From Chitinophagales bacterium (GTDB lineage Bacteria; Bacteroidota; Bacteroidia; Chitinophagales; Saprospiraceae): 64,000 nt of DNA. Location: the NCBI GenBank assembly GCA_013298845.1, contig JAAFJN010000001.1, forward strand, positions 186,001 through 250,000, written 5' to 3'. The notes beneath the pieces are model-generated. The model made no database searches, had not been told where the DNA came from, and saw nothing but the letters and a program-made list of their open reading frames with translations. How positions within the stretch are numbered: the stretch's first letter is position 1; each line of letters opens with the position of its first letter. This document shows positions 18,373 to 27,114 of the stretch, in pieces. The position numbers and the translations under genes were made by a program.

Positions 18373-21276
18373 ATGACACTACAAACCCGTTTTTCGCTTT
18401 TTTTGCTCTTTTTTGGCCTTTTTAACGCGGTATCCGCTCAAAAATCGCAATTGGTTAACCCTTTCGTTGGTACCGATGCCCACGGGCATACCCACCCGGC
18501 CGCTACCCTGCCCTTCGGAATGGTGCAACTCGGACCCGATACCCGGCCTTCCATGATGGATTGGGATGGTTGCTCCGGTTACCACTACACCGATACCGTT
18601 TTGCACGGTTTTAGCCATACCCACCTGAGTGGAACGGGCGTACCCGACTACAACGATATTCTGGTAATGCCCTTTACGGGCGATGTTTTGCCTTTTGATC
18701 CCAAAAACTACGCGGCACCTTTTGACAAAAAAAGCGAAAAAGCCGAACCGGGATATTACAGCGTTTTGTTAAAAAACAGCAATATCCGCTGCGAAATGAC
18801 CGCCACCGAACGCGTGGGCGTGCATCGCTACACCTTCCCGCAAAACCGCGAAACGGTTCGTTTGTTGGTTGACCTGCGCCACCGCGACCAGGTACTCGAA
18901 TCCAAACTCCTGTACGTGAACGACCAGGAAATTGCCGGATACCGCTTCTCCAAAGCCTGGGCCGAAAACCAAAAAATTTACTTTGTGATGCGGTTCTCCC
19001 ACGCATTTGCCAACAGTAACCTCCTCGATTTGGCCAAATCACCGCACGTATCGTCGCCGGACCCTAAAACACCGGCCGCCGTTGGGGTCATTACGCTGTA
19101 CAACGACGAAAAACCATTGGTCGTTACCGTGGGGATTTCTTCGGTAAGTATGGAAGGTGCCCGCCGTAACCTCGAAGCGGAGTGCCCTAAGTATGATTTT
19201 GATAATATTCGCCAAAAAGCAACCGAAAAATGGGAAAAAATCCTGTCTTCCATTGACGTTGAAGGTGGCCCACTCGCGCAAAAACGTACTTTTTACACCG
19301 CCTTGTACCATACCATGCTGGCCCCCAACCTTTGGTCCGACGTAGATGGCCAATACAGGGGTATGGACGACCAGGTACACCGCGCCAACCACGATGTGTA
19401 CACCGTTTTTTCACTGTGGGATACGTACCGCGCCGCTAATCCGCTGCACGCCCTGCTCGTTCCCAACCGCATGCGCGATTTTATCCGCACTTTTTTGCTG
19501 CATTACCGCGAAGGTGGTTTGTTACCCGTGTGGGAACTGGCCGCCAACGAAACCAATTGTATGATTGGCAACCACGCTATTCCGGTGATTTACGACGCCT
19601 GGACCAAAGGTTTGGTGGACAAAAAAGACGCACCGGAATTGTTGCAGGCCATGATGAAAAGTGCTAATCTCAGCCGTTTGGGGCTGGACCAATACCGCCG
19701 AAAAGGGTATATTCCATCGGATGAAGAACCCGAAGCCGTTTCTAAAACCCTCGAATACGCCTACGATGACTGGTGCATTGACCAAATGGCCGCCGCATTG
19801 GGCGAAAAAGAGATTGAAACGGAATTTCGGACGCGTTCGGGGCATTACGCCAATTTATACGACCCGCAATCGGGTTTTTTCCGTGGAAAAGCCAATGGCA
19901 CCTGGCGCGTACCCTTCGACCCACGCGAAGTGAACTTCAACTTTACCGAAGCCAACGCCTGGCAATACCGTTTTTCAGTGCAGCACGATATTCCCGGGTT
20001 AATCCAACTGATGGGCGGCCGCGACACGTTCGCCCGCCGATTGGACGGTTTATTTAACGAAGTTGCCCAAACAACGGGCCGCAACCAGGCCGATATTACG
20101 GGTTTGGTGGGCCAATACGCGCACGGCAACGAACCTTGCCACCACGTGGCGTACTTGTTTAACCGCGTTCAACAGCCGTGGAAAACCCAATACCGGGTGC
20201 GCCAAATTATGCGCGACCTGTACACCGATCTCCCCGACGGCCTCTGCGGAAATGACGATTGCGGCCAGATGTCGGCCTGGTACGTGTGGTCGGCAATGGG
20301 CCTGTATCCGGTAACGCCCGGCAGCAGTCAATACGATATTGGTGCGCCCGCGTTTGATCGGATCAACATCAAATTGCCCAACCAAAAAACGTTTAATATT
20401 CAATCGGCGGCCTCGTTTATTTACGTTCAAAATGCCAATTTAAACGGTAAAAAACACGAAACAAGCGCTATTTCGCACGAAATATTAACCAATGGCGGCA
20501 CGTTGGAACTCGTAACCGGCTCGCATCCGTCCAACTGGGCCACCGCCGAACCCACCGCTCCAGCGCCCGTTGTGCGCGATATTTCCATTCCATTTGTGCG
20601 CACCGGAAGCCGGGTTTTTCTGAACAAACAAACCATTGCCCTCGATTGCGCTACCCCCGGCGCCAAGATTTATTACCAAATTGACAAAGCCAAGTCCAAG
20701 CGGTACACGCGCCCGTTTGTGATTGATAAAAACTGCGACATTCGTTTTTGGGCTGAACTGAATGGCCAAACCAGCAAAGACGAAAATGCGCGTTTTTACA
20801 AAAAATCCAACGATATAAAGGTTGTTTCGTACAAAACCCCGTATTCGCCCCAATACACCGGCGGCGGCGAAAATGGCCTGACCGATTTGCTGGCGGGTGG
20901 CTCCGATTTCCGCTCGGGCGGTTGGCAGGGTTTTGAAGGTGCCGACGTAGAAGTTGTGCTGGATTTGGGTAAAAAACAGGCGATTAACCGCGTTGCGGCC
21001 AATTTTTTCCAAGACGAAAACTCGTGGATCTTTTTCCCCGTTCGCGTGGAATTTGAAACCTCCGACGATGGGGTTGTTTTCCAAAAAGCCGGCACGGTGG
21101 TGAATAAGATTCCGATTACCGAAAAAGGGTTGTTGCAGCAGGCTTTTGCCTCGAACCTGAACATAAAAGCGCGTTATTTGCGCGTTCGGGGGGTTACGAT
21201 GGGCCAATGCCCGCCCGATCACAAAGGCGCCGGGTACGCAAGTTGGCTATTTACCGATGAAATTTGGGTGGAGTAA
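18373..21276 (+). CDS. GH92-family alpha-mannosidase-like glycosidase with C-terminal F5/8 C domain, exported
   Basis: 967 residues from the ATG at 18373; the signal peptide ends at VSAQ. The frame is open further upstream, but that part runs back through the terminator. The N-terminal beta domain begins NPFVGTDAHGHTHPAATLPFG, the GH92 hallmark, followed by the (alpha/alpha)6 domain with GNEPCHH and GNDDCGQMSAW. GH92 enzymes are calcium-dependent exo-alpha-mannosidases acting on N-glycan or mannan chains. After about residue 720 come a chitobiase C-terminal-like beta segment and an F5/8 type C (galactose-binding-like) domain. It is followed 15 nt later by an SGNH hydrolase and then a GH5-like gene, a small glycan-processing group. 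Confidence 0.94.
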   Translation: MTLQTRFSLFLLFFGLFNAVSAQKSQLVNPFVGTDAHGHTHPAATLPFGMVQLGPDTRPSMMDWDGCSGYHYTDTVLHGFSHTHLSGTGVPDYNDILVMPFTGDVLPFDPKNYAAPFDKKSEKAEPGYYSVLLKNSNIRCEMTATERVGVHRYTFPQNRETVRLLVDLRHRDQVLESKLLYVNDQEIAGYRFSKAWAENQKIYFVMRFSHAFANSNLLDLAKSPHVSSPDPKTPAAVGVITLYNDEKPLVVTVGISSVSMEGARRNLEAECPKYDFDNIRQKATEKWEKILSSIDVEGGPLAQKRTFYTALYHTMLAPNLWSDVDGQYRGMDDQVHRANHDVYTVFSLWDTYRAANPLHALLVPNRMRDFIRTFLLHYREGGLLPVWELAANETNCMIGNHAIPVIYDAWTKGLVDKKDAPELLQAMMKSANLSRLGLDQYRRKGYIPSDEEPEAVSKTLEYAYDDWCIDQMAAALGEKEIETEFRTRSGHYANLYDPQSGFFRGKANGTWRVPFDPREVNFNFTEANAWQYRFSVQHDIPGLIQLMGGRDTFARRLDGLFNEVAQTTGRNQADITGLVGQYAHGNEPCHHVAYLFNRVQQPWKTQYRVRQIMRDLYTDLPDGLCGNDDCGQMSAWYVWSAMGLYPVTPGSSQYDIGAPAFDRINIKLPNQKTFNIQSAASFIYVQNANLNGKKHETSAISHEILTNGGTLELVTGSHPSNWATAEPTAPAPVVRDISIPFVRTGSRVFLNKQTIALDCATPGAKIYYQIDKAKSKRYTRPFVIDKNCDIRFWAELNGQTSKDENARFYKKSNDIKVVSYKTPYSPQYTGGGENGLTDLLAGGSDFRSGGWQGFEGADVEVVLDLGKKQAINRVAANFFQDENSWIFFPVRVEFETSDDGVVFQKAGTVVNKIPITEKGLLQQAFASNLNIKARYLRVRGVTMGQCPPDHKGAGYASWLFTDEIWVE

Positions 21277-21279
21277 AAG

Positions 21280-21287
21280 TATCTTTG
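21280..21287 (+). promoter_or_regulatory. Candidate -7 element (TATCTTTG) immediately before an SGNH gene
   Basis: It matches TAnnTTTG with only 4 nt between the element and the ATG at 21292. If active it would give a leaderless transcript; otherwise the gene is read from the GH92 transcript. Confidence 0.35.
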
Positions 21288-21291
21288 CCGC

Positions 21292-22707
21292 ATGAAAAAC
21301 TACCTTGGCCAGGCTTTGGGCCTGTCGGCCTTTGTACTTGCATTTTTGTTAATTGTGTCGGCCGTTTCGGAGGAAACCACGTTGTGGGGTTTTCCGCTGC
21401 GAAAAATGGATATTTTGGCGGATATTCGGCAAAAAACACCCGAAATCATCGCAGAAGATACTTTGGCGGTGATGCCGCTGGATACGCTGGGGTACACGCA
21501 GGATACCTTGCTCTACGGCAGCGGTACCGTGGATTCGCTGCTGGCCACCGAACGAATTCCCGTTCCGGAAGCACCGCAGGATATTTTTGGGCAAAAATTT
21601 GAAGATTATTCGTTTAACCAACAAGGGCTGCGGCGTTTTTACGCGGCGGTAGATTCCATTCGCACGCATCAGCAAAAGGTACGCGTGGCCTTTTTTGGGG
21701 ATTCCTTCGTGGAAGGGGATATTTTATTGGGCGATTTGCGCGATACTTTACAAGCCGTGTGGGGCGGCGGCGGCGTGGGTTTTGTGCCCATTACCTCCGA
21801 AATTGCGCGGTTTCGGCGCAGTTTTGTCCAGGAATTTAACGGTTTTCGGCATAATTCCATGCTTAAACCCGACGAAATAACGGCCCCGCTGGGCATCAAC
21901 GGGTACGTGTATTTCCCCTCGCCCGAGGCCCGGATCCGGTACAAAGGCACAACGCAATACGCCCTCCGCCGAACGGCCTATTGGGAAGATGTGCGCTTGT
22001 TTTACAAAGCATCGCGCCCCACTTCTTTTTCGTGGCAAACCGACAACAGCGCAGCGCAAACCATTACCCTGCCCGCTTCGTCGTCGTTGTTGAGTATGTG
22101 GAGCCAATCGGAGCAAAATATCACGGGTTGCACGGCGCGTTTTAGCCAAACGGAGGGCTTGTTGCTGTACGGCGCATCGCTGGAAGATGGTCCGGGTATT
22201 TATTTTGACAATTTTTCGGTGCGCGGTAATTCGGGGGGCAAATTATGCCACATTAAACCGGATATGATGCGGGCTTTTGACCATTTTCAGGAATACGACC
22301 TTGTTATTTTGCAATTTGGCCTGAATGCCGTGACCAATTCTTTGATTAACATTAAATGGTACAAAGCGGAATTGGAAAAAACGTTTATCCACATCCGTAA
22401 ATGTTTTCCCAACACGCCCATCATGATCATGAGTGTACCCGACCGCGGCGGCAAAGTAAACGGCGAATTGGCCACGATGATTAGTGTACCACACATTGTA
22501 CAGATGCAACGGGATTTGGCGCGGCAACACGGCTTTATTTTTTACGACTTTTTCCACGGTATGGGCGGCCCCGGCACGATGGTACGCCTTTCGGAAGCCC
22601 GTCGGCCCAGTTTGGTCAATTCCGATTATACACACCTAACCCACGAAGGCGGCCGGATGGAGGGTTTGCGCCTGGCGCAGTTATTTTTGCGGGAAAAACG
22701 TTTTTAA
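21292..22707 (+). CDS. SGNH-hydrolase-like protein with N-terminal membrane anchor
   Basis: 471 residues. One transmembrane segment (about 8-27) is followed by a ~90-residue linker, then SGNH blocks: GDSFVEGD (Ser, about 137), GNSGG, a degenerate third block FGLNAV (Asn, about 344) and DYTHLTHEG (Asp/His near 445). It shares the two-lobed architecture of the protein at 15894-17171 and similar spacing of blocks. Likely an O-acetyl esterase or acyl-handling protein facing the periplasm; the substrate is unknown. It lies 15 nt after the GH92 gene and 16 nt before the GH5-like gene, so co-transcription is likely. Confidence 0.8.
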   Translation: MKNYLGQALGLSAFVLAFLLIVSAVSEETTLWGFPLRKMDILADIRQKTPEIIAEDTLAVMPLDTLGYTQDTLLYGSGTVDSLLATERIPVPEAPQDIFGQKFEDYSFNQQGLRRFYAAVDSIRTHQQKVRVAFFGDSFVEGDILLGDLRDTLQAVWGGGGVGFVPITSEIARFRRSFVQEFNGFRHNSMLKPDEITAPLGINGYVYFPSPEARIRYKGTTQYALRRTAYWEDVRLFYKASRPTSFSWQTDNSAAQTITLPASSSLLSMWSQSEQNITGCTARFSQTEGLLLYGASLEDGPGIYFDNFSVRGNSGGKLCHIKPDMMRAFDHFQEYDLVILQFGLNAVTNSLINIKWYKAELEKTFIHIRKCFPNTPIMIMSVPDRGGKVNGELATMISVPHIVQMQRDLARQHGFIFYDFFHGMGGPGTMVRLSEARRPSLVNSDYTHLTHEGGRMEGLRLAQLFLREKRF

Positions 22708-22723
22708 ACAAAACACCTTTTAT

Positions 22724-23860
22724 ATGCGCACCTTTATTACCCTGTTTTTGATGGCTGCCCTGAGCGGCTGTGCCACCATTGGCCCAAAAAATGCCCCTAA
22801 CGAACGCTGGTCGGCGGCCAAAGCCAACGCCTGGTACGCCAAACAAGGCTGGTTGGCGGGTTGTAATTACGCGCCGGCCACGGCCATTAACCAACTCGAA
22901 ATGTTTCAGGCCGCTACTTTTGACCCGGAACGCATTGATTTGGAGTTGAAATGGGCCAGTGAACTGGGTTTTAACACCATGCGTATCTTTTTGCACGATT
23001 TGTTGTGGGAACAGGACGCAAAAGGTTTTCAACAACGGCTGGATCAGGTGTTGGGAATTTGCCAAAAACACCGCATTAAACCCCTGATTGTACTGTTTGA
23101 CTCGTGTTGGGACCCCAACCCCACCTTGGGTTACCAACATCCACCGGTACCGGGCGTGCATAACTCCGGCTGGGTACAATCACCCGGCGCGGCCGCGCTA
23201 ACCGACGCGAGCCAATACGCGCGTTTAGAGGCTTATACCAAGGGCATTATCGGGGCATTTGCGCAAGATAGCCGGATTTTGGGCTGGGATTTGTGGAACG
23301 AGCCGGATAATGTGAGTGGTTCCGGGGTGTACGGAAAATCGGAGCCGGTGAACAAAATTGCCCTGATTGAAGCGCTTTTACCCAAAGTTTTCGCGTGGGC
23401 GCGCGCGACCAAACCCACGCAACCGCTCACCTCGGGCGTATGGGAACACGGCGGATACGATTGGTCATCGCCCGAAAAATGGAATAAAATAGAACAAATT
23501 CAGTTAACGCAGTCGGATTTTATCACGTTTCACACCTACGCGGATTCGGCTACGTTCCGGCGGAATATCAACCAGTTAAAAACGTTAGGTCGGCCCCTGA
23601 TTTGCACCGAATACCTGGCGCGGGGGAACAAAAGTACGTTTGAAACCTTTTTGCCCATTGCCAAGGCCGAACGCGTCGGGATGATTAATTGGGGCTTTGT
23701 GCAAGGCAAATTACAAACCGAATTGCCCTGGGATAGTTGGGATAAACCCTATATCAACGGCCACGAACTAAAGATTTGGCACCACGAAATTTTGCGCACC
23801 AACGGCCAGCCGTACCGGAAAGAAGAGACGGATTTGATAAAAAGGATGCTATTAAACTAA
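22724..23860 (+). CDS. GH5-like glycoside hydrolase, lipoprotein
   Basis: 378 residues. The signal ends in the lipobox LSGC (Cys16). A TIM-barrel glycosidase of clan GH-A is indicated by GFNTMRIFLHD (strand 2), the acid/base WNEP (Glu193) after strand 4, FHTYAD, and the nucleophile ICTEY (Glu296) after strand 7. The closest types are GH5 endo-glucanases/mannanases; substrate not determinable. Together with GH92 and SGNH proteins it suggests breakdown or remodelling of a mannose-containing glycan, an inference from context. The gene ends at a strong bidirectional terminator shared with dapD. Confidence 0.85.
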   Translation: MRTFITLFLMAALSGCATIGPKNAPNERWSAAKANAWYAKQGWLAGCNYAPATAINQLEMFQAATFDPERIDLELKWASELGFNTMRIFLHDLLWEQDAKGFQQRLDQVLGICQKHRIKPLIVLFDSCWDPNPTLGYQHPPVPGVHNSGWVQSPGAAALTDASQYARLEAYTKGIIGAFAQDSRILGWDLWNEPDNVSGSGVYGKSEPVNKIALIEALLPKVFAWARATKPTQPLTSGVWEHGGYDWSSPEKWNKIEQIQLTQSDFITFHTYADSATFRRNINQLKTLGRPLICTEYLARGNKSTFETFLPIAKAERVGMINWGFVQGKLQTELPWDSWDKPYINGHELKIWHHEILRTNGQPYRKEETDLIKRMLLN

Positions 23861-23960
23861 TTCTATCGGAATTTTTTCGGTAGGTGGTATTGTATTTGCT
23901 AAAACGGTATCGCCATCCGTCAATATCACTCGAAACCACACACCTAATTCAGGGTTTGAG

Positions 23961-24004
23961 AAGGTATTATTTTTGTTACTTTTTTGCAACAAAAATAATA
24001 CCTT
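23961..24004. terminator. Bidirectional terminator between the GH5-like gene and dapD
   Basis: A perfect 17-bp AT-rich stem (23961-23977 with 23988-24004) has a 10-nt loop and T-rich flanks on both strands, placed between convergent genes. Confidence 0.88.
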
Positions 24005-24034
24005 TAATTTTATGAAAAAAATATTAACCGCCGC

Positions 24035-24841
24035 TTACGCCGATACATCATACTCCCGTAACGCCTCATTGAGCGATACTTTTTTATCGGTGCTCTCCTT
24101 GCGTTGGCCAATAATGAGGGCGCAAGGCACCTGAAATTCACCCGCCGGAAACTGACGCGAATAAGAACCCGGAATCACCACCGAACGCGGCGGTACATAA
24201 CCGTGGTACTGCACCGGATCGGGGCCGGTAACGTCAATAATGTGGGTGCTTTGGGTAATGACGACGTTAGCGCCCAACACGGCTTCGCGGCCAATGTGCA
24301 CGCCTTCGACCACAATGCAGCGCGAACCGATAAAGCAATCGTCTTCAATGATCGTTGGAGTGGCCTGAGGTGGCTCCAGAACGCCGCCAATACCCACGCC
24401 GCCTGCCAAGTGCACGTTGCGCCCGATCTGCGCGCAAGAGCCAACGGTAGCCCACGTGTCCACCATCGTTCCGCTGCCCACCCAAGCGCCAATATTGACG
24501 TATGACGGCATCAAAATGGCGCCTCTTTCGATAAAAGAACCGTAACGCGCCAGGGCTTGCGGTACTACGCGAACACCTTTTTGCGCAAAACCTTTTTTGA
24601 GGGGAATTTTGTCGTGAAACTCAAACGGACCAGCCTCAATGGTGTGCATTTCCTGAATGGGGAAATACAAAATAACGGCTTTTTTTACCCATTCGTGGGT
24701 AATCCAGCCGTCGCCGGATGGTTCCGCAACCCGAAGTTGACCTTCGTCTAATTGTTCAATAACGCTGCGAATGGTCTTTTTTACCTCTTCGCTTTGTAAC
24801 ATGGTGCGGTCGTTCCACGCCGCTTCGATGATTTCTTTCAC
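24035..24841 (-). CDS. dapD: 2,3,4,5-tetrahydropyridine-2,6-dicarboxylate N-succinyltransferase DapD
   Basis: 268 residues, family-typical. The left-handed beta-helix hexapeptide repeats are visible from about residue 105 (GAILMPSYVNIGAWVGSGTMVDTWATVGS), with the DapD signature GGVGIGGVLEP. The enzyme succinylates tetrahydrodipicolinate in the lysine/meso-diaminopimelate pathway. Translation starts at a GTG (24841). It is the last gene of the aspS-symporter-scpA-dapD run, 22 nt after scpA. Confidence 0.96.
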   Translation of the reverse strand: MKEIIEAAWNDRTMLQSEEVKKTIRSVIEQLDEGQLRVAEPSGDGWITHEWVKKAVILYFPIQEMHTIEAGPFEFHDKIPLKKGFAQKGVRVVPQALARYGSFIERGAILMPSYVNIGAWVGSGTMVDTWATVGSCAQIGRNVHLAGGVGIGGVLEPPQATPTIIEDDCFIGSRCIVVEGVHIGREAVLGANVVITQSTHIIDVTGPDPVQYHGYVPPRSVVIPGSYSRQFPAGEFQVPCALIIGQRKESTDKKVSLNEALREYDVSA

Positions 24842-24863
24842 TATAAATTGAATTTTTATTCAC

Positions 24864-25619
24864 TTAAACAGCCTCTTGTTCTTCTTCGGGAACCGTTAGC
24901 CAAAAATTATTATATCCTTCGCCTTGTACGAGGGCGATTTCCTGCGCATTGAGCAATTCCAGCAGGGCCAAAAACGTTACAATGGCGTGAATTCTATTTT
25001 CTAATTGCAGAAAAATATGTTCAAAATCGGCTTTTTCACCTTTTTTAATCACCGTTTGCAGGTATTCGCGTTGCCCCTGAATCGAGTAGTTAAAATTATA
25101 AACAGTGTGGATACGTTTGGATTTTTTCTCTTCATCCATACGGGCCATTAACCGTTCAAAAACGCGCAATAGTTTGTACAAACTCACACTTTCGTACCCA
25201 CCATCGGCAATGGCCTGCTCCGACAAATGTTTTAATTCTATCTCAGCGTACCCGCGTGGATTCATAAATGCGCGTACTTCTTCCATGCGCCGCAAATCGT
25301 CGAGTGTACTTTTGTATCGTTTGTACTCCAGCAAACGATCTACCAACTCGGTACGCGGGTCAATTTCGTTGCCTTCTTCATCCACTTGTTTGCGCGGCAG
25401 CAACATTTTGGCTTTAATGCGCATCAACGTGGCCGCCACAACAATAAACTCCGAGGCTAAATCAATGTTCATCCCTTCTATTTCCCGGATGTAGGCCAGA
25501 AAATCGTCGGTAATCTGCGCAATGGGGATATTGTAAATGTCCAGTTCGTCGCGTTCGATAAAGAACAACAACAGATCAAACGGACCTTCAAATACCGGGA
25601 GTTTTATGGTGAATGACAT
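24864..25619 (-). CDS. scpA: Segregation and condensation protein A (ScpA)
   Basis: 251 residues. The N-terminus FEGPFDLLLFFIERDELDIYNIPIAQITDDFL is the ScpA hallmark; the C-terminal winged helix (HAIVTFLALLELLNAQEIAL) binds SMC. ScpA is the kleisin of the SMC-ScpAB condensin, which is loaded at ParB-parS and moves from the origin. Its presence about 6 kb from the parS cluster and 11 kb from the proposed origin is consistent with that role but not required. It overlaps no gene: 24 nt after the symporter gene, 22 nt before dapD. Confidence 0.95.
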   Translation of the reverse strand: MSFTIKLPVFEGPFDLLLFFIERDELDIYNIPIAQITDDFLAYIREIEGMNIDLASEFIVVAATLMRIKAKMLLPRKQVDEEGNEIDPRTELVDRLLEYKRYKSTLDDLRRMEEVRAFMNPRGYAEIELKHLSEQAIADGGYESVSLYKLLRVFERLMARMDEEKKSKRIHTVYNFNYSIQGQREYLQTVIKKGEKADFEHIFLQLENRIHAIVTFLALLELLNAQEIALVQGEGYNNFWLTVPEEEQEAV

Positions 25620-25643
25620 TTCTTTTGTTGAATTGGTGGTTTT

Positions 25644-27095
25644 TTATTTCTTTTTTGCCCAAAATGTTCCCAACAGCATTCCTAACACACTGGCCAACAA
25701 TCCCCAAATCATGGGTGTAATGTGTTGAACAAATTCTAAAAAGGTTGGATTTTCGGGCGTTGGTGCATTTTCATCCATTTTTGGTAATAACCACAAGGTG
25801 AGTAACCACACCACAATACCGGCAATCATAGACGCCAAGGCACCGGTGCTGTTGGCTTTTTTCCAATACAAACCCGCCACCAAGGGCACAAACAACGATA
25901 CCAAACTCATCGCCGATGATTCACTGACCAACTCAAAAATATCGTTTCGCCACAATGCAATGGTTCCCGTTGTTAAAGCAACAAAGATCAGCGCAACGCG
26001 CATTGTTTTTAACAATTCCTTGTCGGTCAATTCTTTACGAGAAAATTCTTTTACCAAATTTTCCCCAATGACCGTCGCCGGGGCCAACATCGCTCCGCTG
26101 GCGGTACTTAAAATCGCCGACATTAACGCACCAAAAAACAACACCTGCATGGGCAATCCGTAGTGGTTTAATACCATCGAAGGGATGAGTTCCTGTTTGT
26201 CGCCCTGCGCCAGTTCGGGGTGTAAAATGCTGCCGCCAAAACTAATCACCAACGGAATAAGGGCAACACTCACGTACATAAACGCCGAGGTGTAACAGGC
26301 CTGCACCGATGCGCGCTCTGATTTGGCTCCCATTACGCGTTGAAATACATCTTGTTGTGGAATACTTCCAAGTCCAATGGTAATCCAGGCGGCGATCCAC
26401 TGCATAATACTAATGGAATTGCCTTTGGGGAAAAATCGGAAAAAATCGGGTTTATCGGCGGGAACAGCGGCCAACATTTTACCCAAACCGCCCACTTCCA
26501 ACACGACGGAACCGGCCAAAACGAGTAATCCGACCACAATAACAATGGTTTGGATAAAATCGGTAATGGCTACCGACCACATACCACCCACGTACGTGTA
26601 AAACAGCACAATGATAGTGCATAAAGCAATGCCCCAACTTCGGTCAATTCCGCCCACGGTTTGCATCAAAATACCGAGGGCCACCAATTGCGCGGCGATC
26701 CAACTAAAATAAGACGGCACAATCAGAAATGCGGAGACCAATTCGGTGGTTTTGTTAAAACGTAGTTTAAAAAAGTCGTTAAACGTGAGCAAATTGAGTT
26801 TGTACAAAGGGCGGGCCACTAAAATACCGGCCATTACCAAACACAACGAAGCCCCGAAAGGATCTTCGATAATACCGGGAATGCCTTCATCCACAAAACG
26901 GGACGAAGCGCCCATGACCGTTTCGGAGCCAAACCACGTGGCAAAAAGTGCACAGGCCGCCATAAACATGGGCAGTTGTTTCCCCGCAACGGCAAAATCT
27001 GCGGCACTTTTTACCTTTTTTCCGGCCCACCACCCTATGGCTACCGTAACAGCCATATAAGCGAAAATAAAGCCGAGTAACGTCGGGTGTTGCAA
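25644..27095 (-). CDS. Sodium:solute symporter (SSS family)
   Basis: 483 residues with about 13 transmembrane segments in the SSS (LeuT-fold) pattern: TM1 around 8-25 followed by VKSAADFAVAGKQLP, then ATWFGSETVMGASS, and the family motif region GLGSIPQQDVFQRVMGAKS. The only suitable start before TM1 is TTG (27095); the first ATG would cut TM1. It imports a solute with Na+; the substrate (sugar, proline, pantothenate-like) is not readable. It is embedded between aspS (19 nt) and scpA (24 nt), so its expression is probably tied to housekeeping genes. Confidence 0.9.
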   Translation of the reverse strand: MQHPTLLGFIFAYMAVTVAIGWWAGKKVKSAADFAVAGKQLPMFMAACALFATWFGSETVMGASSRFVDEGIPGIIEDPFGASLCLVMAGILVARPLYKLNLLTFNDFFKLRFNKTTELVSAFLIVPSYFSWIAAQLVALGILMQTVGGIDRSWGIALCTIIVLFYTYVGGMWSVAITDFIQTIVIVVGLLVLAGSVVLEVGGLGKMLAAVPADKPDFFRFFPKGNSISIMQWIAAWITIGLGSIPQQDVFQRVMGAKSERASVQACYTSAFMYVSVALIPLVISFGGSILHPELAQGDKQELIPSMVLNHYGLPMQVLFFGALMSAILSTASGAMLAPATVIGENLVKEFSRKELTDKELLKTMRVALIFVALTTGTIALWRNDIFELVSESSAMSLVSLFVPLVAGLYWKKANSTGALASMIAGIVVWLLTLWLLPKMDENAPTPENPTFLEFVQHITPMIWGLLASVLGMLLGTFWAKKK

Positions 27096-27114
27096 TGTGT
27101 ATATTTACGTTGAT

